The position numbers and the translations under genes are program-made. Below, piece by piece: positions 59,360 to 64,000 of a DNA stretch of 64,000 nt. Below the pieces are notes generated by a model. That model worked only from the letters and a program-made list of their open reading frames with translations, ran no database searches and was not told where the DNA came from. The stretch's first letter is position 1; the number at the start of each line of letters is the position of its first letter. Source of the DNA: UBA2988 sp965237965 (GTDB taxonomy: Bacteria > Gemmatimonadota > Gemmatimonadetes > Longimicrobiales > Gaopeijiaceae); NCBI GenBank assembly GCA_965237965.1, contig CBDEGT010000002.1, positions 992,001-1,056,000 on the forward strand. The letters are read 5' to 3'.

Positions 59360-60406
59360 TCACATCCCCGTGCGCGCCGCCCCCAGTCCGAATTCCTTCT
59401 GCCACCCGATGCTGAATCCCCAATCCGAGGCGAGTGAGGGACCGTCCACCTCCTCGTGAACCGTCCACACCGCCTCGATCCCGATCCTGTGCCCCGCGAG
59501 CGGACCCTCGGTCATGCGCAGGTTGACCCCGACGGGGAGGTCGACTCGCTCGGAGGCGAGGGAAAGCGCGAGGTCCCCGGGATCACGCAGCGTCTCGAGC
59601 GCGGAGTCGAAGCCCTGGATCGCGTTGCTGGCCGAGGCGCGCACGCCGCTTGAAACGCTCACGAAGTCGCTGAAGCGGTAGGCCAGCCAGACCTCCCCGT
59701 CCACGCGGTTGCCCGGCTTCCACCCCCGGTCGTTCTCCGCCAGAGAGAAGAAGCCCCGCACCTGACCGCCGACCGAACCCACCTCGTTCATCACCTGGCC
59801 GCCGATTCCGGGCACCAGGGCCCACGCTCCGGCGCCGATCTGCATGTCGTACGGGAGTTGCACGTCCGATGCGGCACCTGCGCTCTGCGATGCCGGAAAG
59901 TCCCCGGCCTCATCGATCGAGCCGGTCGGCAGGACGAGACCCAACTGAACATGACTGCGCCACGGTCCCGCCGCGTACACCTCCCAGAGCGCGTCTACCT
60001 CGATGTCCGACAGCCCCGACGACTCGTTGGTGAACAGCACCTCTTCGTTCCCCGCCGAGCGCCGTTTCTCGACCCAGCTGCCGGAAAGCGACAGCGTGAC
60101 AGCGTCCGTGGCCCCGAAACCGAGCGTCACCAGGTGGGCCTCGGCGCTCCTTGCCTCGGGCACGAAGGTGAATAGGTCGAGCGCGTCGAAGAAATCGAAC
60201 GCCTCGCTGCCGAGCTTCAGACCCGCGGCTTCCATGCGGGCATACCGGTACGAGAGCTCGAAGGCGCCGCTCGGCAGCGTACGGTCCACGCCGATGCCGA
60301 CCGGCGCGACCCCGTCGGGTCGGTCGGCGGTCCATGTGTACTCCTGGGCGCCCGCAGGGGCAGCGATGAGCACGAGGGCCGCCGCGAGAACGGTGGTGCC
60401 GCGCAT
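59360..60406 (-). CDS. Exported outer-membrane-like protein
   Basis: A 348-aa protein with a signal peptide (MRGTTVLAAALVLIAAPAGA). The rest is a series of amphipathic beta strands (FELSYRYARMEAAG, VTLSLSGSWVEKR, EVWLAYRFSDFVSVSSGVRAS) typical of an outer-membrane barrel of the phenol-degradation/MetA transporter type. Function unknown. ATG 60406 has GGAGG upstream. Confidence 0.6.
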   Translation of the reverse strand: MRGTTVLAAALVLIAAPAGAQEYTWTADRPDGVAPVGIGVDRTLPSGAFELSYRYARMEAAGLKLGSEAFDFFDALDLFTFVPEARSAEAHLVTLGFGATDAVTLSLSGSWVEKRRSAGNEEVLFTNESSGLSDIEVDALWEVYAAGPWRSHVQLGLVLPTGSIDEAGDFPASQSAGAASDVQLPYDMQIGAGAWALVPGIGGQVMNEVGSVGGQVRGFFSLAENDRGWKPGNRVDGEVWLAYRFSDFVSVSSGVRASASNAIQGFDSALETLRDPGDLALSLASERVDLPVGVNLRMTEGPLAGHRIGIEAVWTVHEEVDGPSLASDWGFSIGWQKEFGLGAARTGM

Positions 60407-60533
60407 GAGGAGGTCCTCCAGGGGAAGTTCGGGTGTGACCGCCCCACCCAAGCGTGGGACGTACGTTCAAGATGGGCGCTCTGAGCGGAACAAAAAAAAG
60501 TGTTTCTGCCGAGACCGGGAAACCTAGCGACGA

Positions 60534-62939
60534 CTATCCCAAGGCCCCGGCGGGCGCCCGGAGGACGGCGTCGGGGATGCCGAACGCGGCTACGAGTCCC
60601 TCGGCCTGCTCTGCAACCTCACCGCAGAGGGCGTTCACCTCGGCGCGGATCGCGCGCGCTTTCCCGCCCTCGAAGTACCCGCACTCCAGAAACCATCCGC
60701 GATCCGCCTCGAGCCTCGCGAGGGCCCACAGGGCGGCGAGGGTGGCAAGGCGCTCCGAGGCCGCCGGGGAGGGTGCCCGTGCGACCCCGTCCTGGAAGGC
60801 CTCCAACACGATCCGCTCGACGTGCGCGTCGGCGAGCGCGAGAAGGTGATCCTGGCATCGGTTCATCGCCTCGAACGAGTCCGTCCCTCCCTGGATCAGC
60901 CCCCGCAGCCGGCGTCCAGCCGAGGCGAGCAGCCTCTCCTCGCGGTAGGCCAGGGCGGCAGCGTGGAACCCCGGGTCGCGCAGGTGATCGCGGTCCGTGC
61001 GACGCACCGCCACGGGGTTCATCTCGGTCAGCCGCGTCTCCGCGCGGTCTGCAAGGTGGCGGACCAGGCCCCAAAGACGCAGGTCACCCATCTCGTCGCG
61101 GTACTGCGAGAGCAGCCCCTTGGCGACCAATTGCAACAGGACCGCGTTGGCACCCTCGAAGGTGGTGAAGACGTCCGTGTCGGAGCGAAGCCGGCCGAGC
61201 CGGTTGGCTGCGAGGTACCCCTGGCCGCCGCACGCCTCGCGGCACGCCTGGAGGGTGTCGACGCAGTGGCGAGAGGCGTACGCCTTCAGGCCCGCCGCCT
61301 CGACCTCGACTCTCCGTCCCTCCTCGTCACCCGGGGTCGGGCCGCCCTCCCCGCCGACTTCTGGCAGCGCGGCCGGAGGGAGGGGCGCGTCCGTCTCGGC
61401 CGCCTGCCGTGCGGCGTATCGCTCGGTGAGTCCGCGCACCGCGAAGTGGAGCCCGTAGGTCGCCGCCAGCGGTAGGAGCAGCCGCCGCTGGTGTGCGAGA
61501 TACGAGAGGAGCGTGACCTCCGCGTCGCCCTCCGGGCCGAACTGGCGCCTGCGCGCGGACCAGCGCACCGCGACGGTGAGGCCGACCTTGGAGGCGCTCA
61601 CCGATGCGGCCGCTATGCTGATCCGGCCGGCGACCAGCGTTCCCAGCATGGTGAAGAAGCGGCGGTCCGCACTGGGGATCGGGCTCGCATAGTGGCCCTC
61701 CGCGTCGACGCTCGCGAAGCGGTCCAGCAGGTTGTCGCGGGGCACCCGCACGCCGGTGAAGCGGATCAGTCCGTTGTCGACCCCCTCGAGACCCACCTTG
61801 GCCCCCCTGTCCTCGATTTCGACGCCGGGAAGGACGCGCCCGTGCCGGTCGCGCAGGGGTACCAGGAGCGCGTGCACGCCGTGATCCTCGCCGGCGACCA
61901 CCAGCCGAGCGAACACCGTCGCCATCCGCCCGTGCAGGGCGGCGTTGCCGATCCAATCTTTGCGCGCGAGGTCGTGCGGCGTGTCAACGACGAACTCGCC
62001 CGCGGGCGCGTCGTAGCGCGCGACCGTCTCCAAGTCGCGCACGTTCGAGCCGTGCCCCGTCTCGGTCATCGCGTAGCACCCGGGCAATCGAAGCGACGCG
62101 ATGTCGGCGAGGTAGGCGCGGTGATGGCGATCGGTGCCGAGATTGAGAACGCTTCCGCCGAACAGGCCGAACTGAACGCCGTACTTGACCAGCACGCTGC
62201 TGTCGCCGAGTGCGAGCGTTTCGAACACGGCCAGCGCGCCGCCCGGATCCGCGCTACCGCCGAGCGCGCTCGGGAACGCCAGGCCGCCGAGCCCTTCGTC
62301 GGCGAGCTTCCGCACCGCGGTCAGGACGCGATCGCGATTTTCGGCGCGCTGCAGGTCGGGCGGGATGGCGAGCGTCTCGCTCTCCAGCAGCTCGAGCACC
62401 CGGCGGCGGACCTCCGGACGCGGGTGAGCGAGCAGCTCCTGCAGCTCGTCGAGCCCGGCCGGTGCCGAAGGTCCCGGGGTCACGCGCGCGCGCCCTTCGC
62501 GGACCGTTTCGGCGAGCATGCGGCGGGCGGCTTCCCCGGGCGCGATGCCCAACTCGTGCTCGAGCTCGCGCAGCCCCTGCTCTGCTTCCGGCTGGGTCCA
62601 GATCCCCTCGCCCGCTTCCGCACGCGCGAGGGCGAGCCCGAGCTCGACCAACGTGCCCGGCGCCTCCGTCAGGAACTCGTCTCGCAGCACGCGCAGGCGA
62701 TCGCGCAGTCCCGTGAGCGCGGACGCCGGAGGCGGGCTCGACGGATCGAGCCAGGCGGTCAGCGCCTCGCGTGCGCCGCCGTCGAGCCATTCCTGGGACG
62801 CCGCCCGATCGCGGATCGCCCGAAGCTCGGTTGCAGTCAGCACCCCGTCCGACCACGCCGCGTAGACCACCGGGAGGAAGGGCAGCAGCTCGGGCCGGTC
62901 ATCCGGCCAGTCGAATACGGGCTCTGGGGTGTGCGGCAT
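60534..62939 (-). CDS. Acyl-CoA dehydrogenase/oxidase-like protein with N-terminal TerB-like domain
   Basis: An 801-aa flavoprotein. Residues 1-90 (LPFLPVVYAAWSDGVLTATELRAIRDRA) look like a TerB-type helical domain with an acidic D-G-x-L-x-x-x-E pattern. From about 190 it is an acyl-CoA oxidase/dehydrogenase: ALGGSADPGGALA, CYAMTETGHGSNVRDLET (FAD site), AGRISIAAASVSASK, RRQFGP and the catalytic-base region FEGANAVLLQLVAK. The length and middle spacing match ACOX1-type acyl-CoA oxidases rather than short dehydrogenases. Likely fatty-acyl-CoA oxidation, electron acceptor unknown. Confidence 0.82.
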   Translation of the reverse strand: MPHTPEPVFDWPDDRPELLPFLPVVYAAWSDGVLTATELRAIRDRAASQEWLDGGAREALTAWLDPSSPPPASALTGLRDRLRVLRDEFLTEAPGTLVELGLALARAEAGEGIWTQPEAEQGLRELEHELGIAPGEAARRMLAETVREGRARVTPGPSAPAGLDELQELLAHPRPEVRRRVLELLESETLAIPPDLQRAENRDRVLTAVRKLADEGLGGLAFPSALGGSADPGGALAVFETLALGDSSVLVKYGVQFGLFGGSVLNLGTDRHHRAYLADIASLRLPGCYAMTETGHGSNVRDLETVARYDAPAGEFVVDTPHDLARKDWIGNAALHGRMATVFARLVVAGEDHGVHALLVPLRDRHGRVLPGVEIEDRGAKVGLEGVDNGLIRFTGVRVPRDNLLDRFASVDAEGHYASPIPSADRRFFTMLGTLVAGRISIAAASVSASKVGLTVAVRWSARRRQFGPEGDAEVTLLSYLAHQRRLLLPLAATYGLHFAVRGLTERYAARQAAETDAPLPPAALPEVGGEGGPTPGDEEGRRVEVEAAGLKAYASRHCVDTLQACREACGGQGYLAANRLGRLRSDTDVFTTFEGANAVLLQLVAKGLLSQYRDEMGDLRLWGLVRHLADRAETRLTEMNPVAVRRTDRDHLRDPGFHAAALAYREERLLASAGRRLRGLIQGGTDSFEAMNRCQDHLLALADAHVERIVLEAFQDGVARAPSPAASERLATLAALWALARLEADRGWFLECGYFEGGKARAIRAEVNALCGEVAEQAEGLVAAFGIPDAVLRAPAGALG

Positions 62940-63137
62940 CGGCGCGGTGGATGGGTGTGGGGGAGGGCTGGTTTACCGGACGTCGCCGGGCCGGTTCCGG
63001 GGCGGTACCCACGCTGCTCGGGGCCAAGGCCTTGACCCGGTCTGAAAGCCGCCTCACCATGCGTCCTCGCTCGGCCGACATGCCGACCCGCCGGGGCACC
63101 GGCGCCGCCCCGCTCTTCCGCACAGGATGCTCGCCGG

Positions 63138-63638
63138 ATGGCCGCACCGCTGGTCGGCGTGCTCATGGGCTCCCGCTCTGATTGGGAGACGATGCGACAC
63201 GCAGCCGAGACCCTGAACGCCCTGGGCGTCGCCCACGAGGTCAAGATCGTGTCCGCCCACCGCACCCCCGACCTTCTCTTCGAGTACGCAGAGGGCGCGG
63301 AGGGGCGCGGGATCGAAGTGATCATCGCTGGGGCGGGCGGCGCCGCTCACCTCCCCGGCATGGTCGCCTCGAAGACGGTGGTTCCCGTGCTCGGCGTGCC
63401 GGTCGAGTCGAGGGCGCTCAAGGGCATGGACTCGCTCCTCTCAATCGTCCAGATGCCCGCCGGCGTCCCGGTCGGGACGCTGGCGATCGGCACGGCCGGC
63501 GCGCTCAACGCGGGCCTCTTGGCCGCGGCGATCGTGGGCACGAGCCGGCCCGAAGTACGCGAGGCCCTGCGCCACTGGAGGAACGAGCGGACACGCGCCG
63601 TTCTCGACGATCCCGATCCTCGCGCAGATCGGCCCTGA
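63138..63638 (+). CDS. purE: N5-carboxyaminoimidazole ribonucleotide mutase
   Basis: A 166-aa purine-synthesis enzyme. GVLMGSRSDWETMRHAAETL, SAHRTPDLLFEYA (catalytic His), IIAGAGGAAHLPGMVAS and DSLLSIVQMPAGVPVGTLAIG are diagnostic class I PurE motifs. It is divergent from the acyl-CoA oxidase-like gene and followed 1 bp later by purK. Confidence 0.95.
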   Translation: MAAPLVGVLMGSRSDWETMRHAAETLNALGVAHEVKIVSAHRTPDLLFEYAEGAEGRGIEVIIAGAGGAAHLPGMVASKTVVPVLGVPVESRALKGMDSLLSIVQMPAGVPVGTLAIGTAGALNAGLLAAAIVGTSRPEVREALRHWRNERTRAVLDDPDPRADRP

Positions 63639-63639
63639 T

Positions 63640-64000
63640 GTGAACGTCGGCGTCCTCGGCGGCGGCCAACTCGGCCGCATGCTGGCGCTCGCCGGCTACC
63701 CCCTGGGGCTCACCTTCCGCTTTCTCGAACCGCAGAGCCCCGCCCCCGTCGATGGGCTCGGCGAGGTCATACGGGCCGCCTACGACGATCCTTTTGCGCT
63801 GCGGCAGCTGGCCAAAGGCCTCGACGTGGTCACGTACGAGTTCGAGAACGTGCCCGATTCCACGGCGCTCCTGCTCGAGGAGCTGCTCCCGGTGCATCCC
63901 CCCGTGGTGGCGCTCCGCACGGCCCAGGATCGGCTGTCGGAGAAGCAGGTTTTCGAGAGGCTGGGCGTTCCCACGCCTGCGTTCCGGCCGGTGGACTCGC
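63640..64000 (+). CDS. purK: N5-carboxyaminoimidazole ribonucleotide synthase, N-terminal part
   Basis: Starting at GTG 63640, just after the purE TGA, the frame reads VNVGVLGGGQLGRMLALAG, VVTYEFENVP and RLSEKQVFERLGVPTP, the ATP-grasp PurK N-terminal domain. 120 residues are seen and the gene runs off the end of the window. It supplies the substrate of PurE. Confidence 0.93.
   Translation, partial: MNVGVLGGGQLGRMLALAGYPLGLTFRFLEPQSPAPVDGLGEVIRAAYDDPFALRQLAKGLDVVTYEFENVPDSTALLLEELLPVHPPVVALRTAQDRLSEKQVFERLGVPTPAFRPVDS

Overview
This 64-kb window is GC-rich bacterial chromosome, densely packed, with many GTG/TTG starts and stop/start overlaps (ATGA, GTGA). Its contents (DUF5916 and DUF4159 proteins, a Yej-type oligopeptide transporter with expanded parts, a PDT-ACT-chorismate mutase fusion, menaquinone genes) suggest a Gemmatimonadota-like, probably aerobic, Gram-negative organism. 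That placement is inference from gene content. I found no rRNA, tRNA or CRISPR array.

Layout. 0-6 kb: end of an M28 peptidase, a secreted nuclease, a LysM-type lytic transglycosylase, a DUF5916 outer-membrane protein and a DUF4159 protein. 6.2-12.5 kb: a five-gene YejBEA-like ABC importer operon with two separate OppD/OppF-type ATPases. 12.6-21.1 kb: tag glycosylase, patatin, a sulfite-oxidase-fold enzyme, a phosphodiesterase, a 57-aa basic protein, an ABC-F ATPase, a broken AI-2E permease gene carrying an inverted fragment, and an M23 peptidase. 21.5-33.6 kb: pheA fusion, then one long branched-chain amino acid operon (leuA-leuB-ilvB-ilvM-like-ilvC-ilvE-ilvD-leuC-leuD). It is preceded by what reads as a complete ribosome-mediated attenuator: promoter, Leu-rich leader peptide, antiterminator pairing and intrinsic terminator. 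33.6-41.4 kb: a MOSC remnant, a lipoprotein, a methyltransferase, a YjbR-like protein, an Fpg/Nei glycosylase, a receiver-domain gene split by an intact IS5-type element, msrPQ, and an SRPBCC-like gene with two nonsense codons. 41.6-48.5 kb: TPR-like and VOC proteins, a multicopper oxidase-ZIP transporter operon behind a DtxR/IdeR-like palindrome, a LuxR-type regulator with an internal deletion, murI, a YajQ protein and an ArsC-like protein. 48.5-58 kb: a large membrane protein divergent from an orphan BlaI-type regulator, then menF-menD-menB-menA-menE. 58-64 kb: tyrS, an outer-membrane protein, an unusual acyl-CoA oxidase-like protein, purE and the start of purK.

The metabolic core is branched-chain amino acid synthesis (pyruvate to Val/Leu/Ile, controlled as one unit by leucine-codon translation), phenylalanine synthesis, and menaquinone synthesis from chorismate (menC and a menH are not visible here). 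The other theme is gene decay: six genes are truncated, inverted, deleted, stopped or IS-interrupted, mostly regulators or accessory functions.
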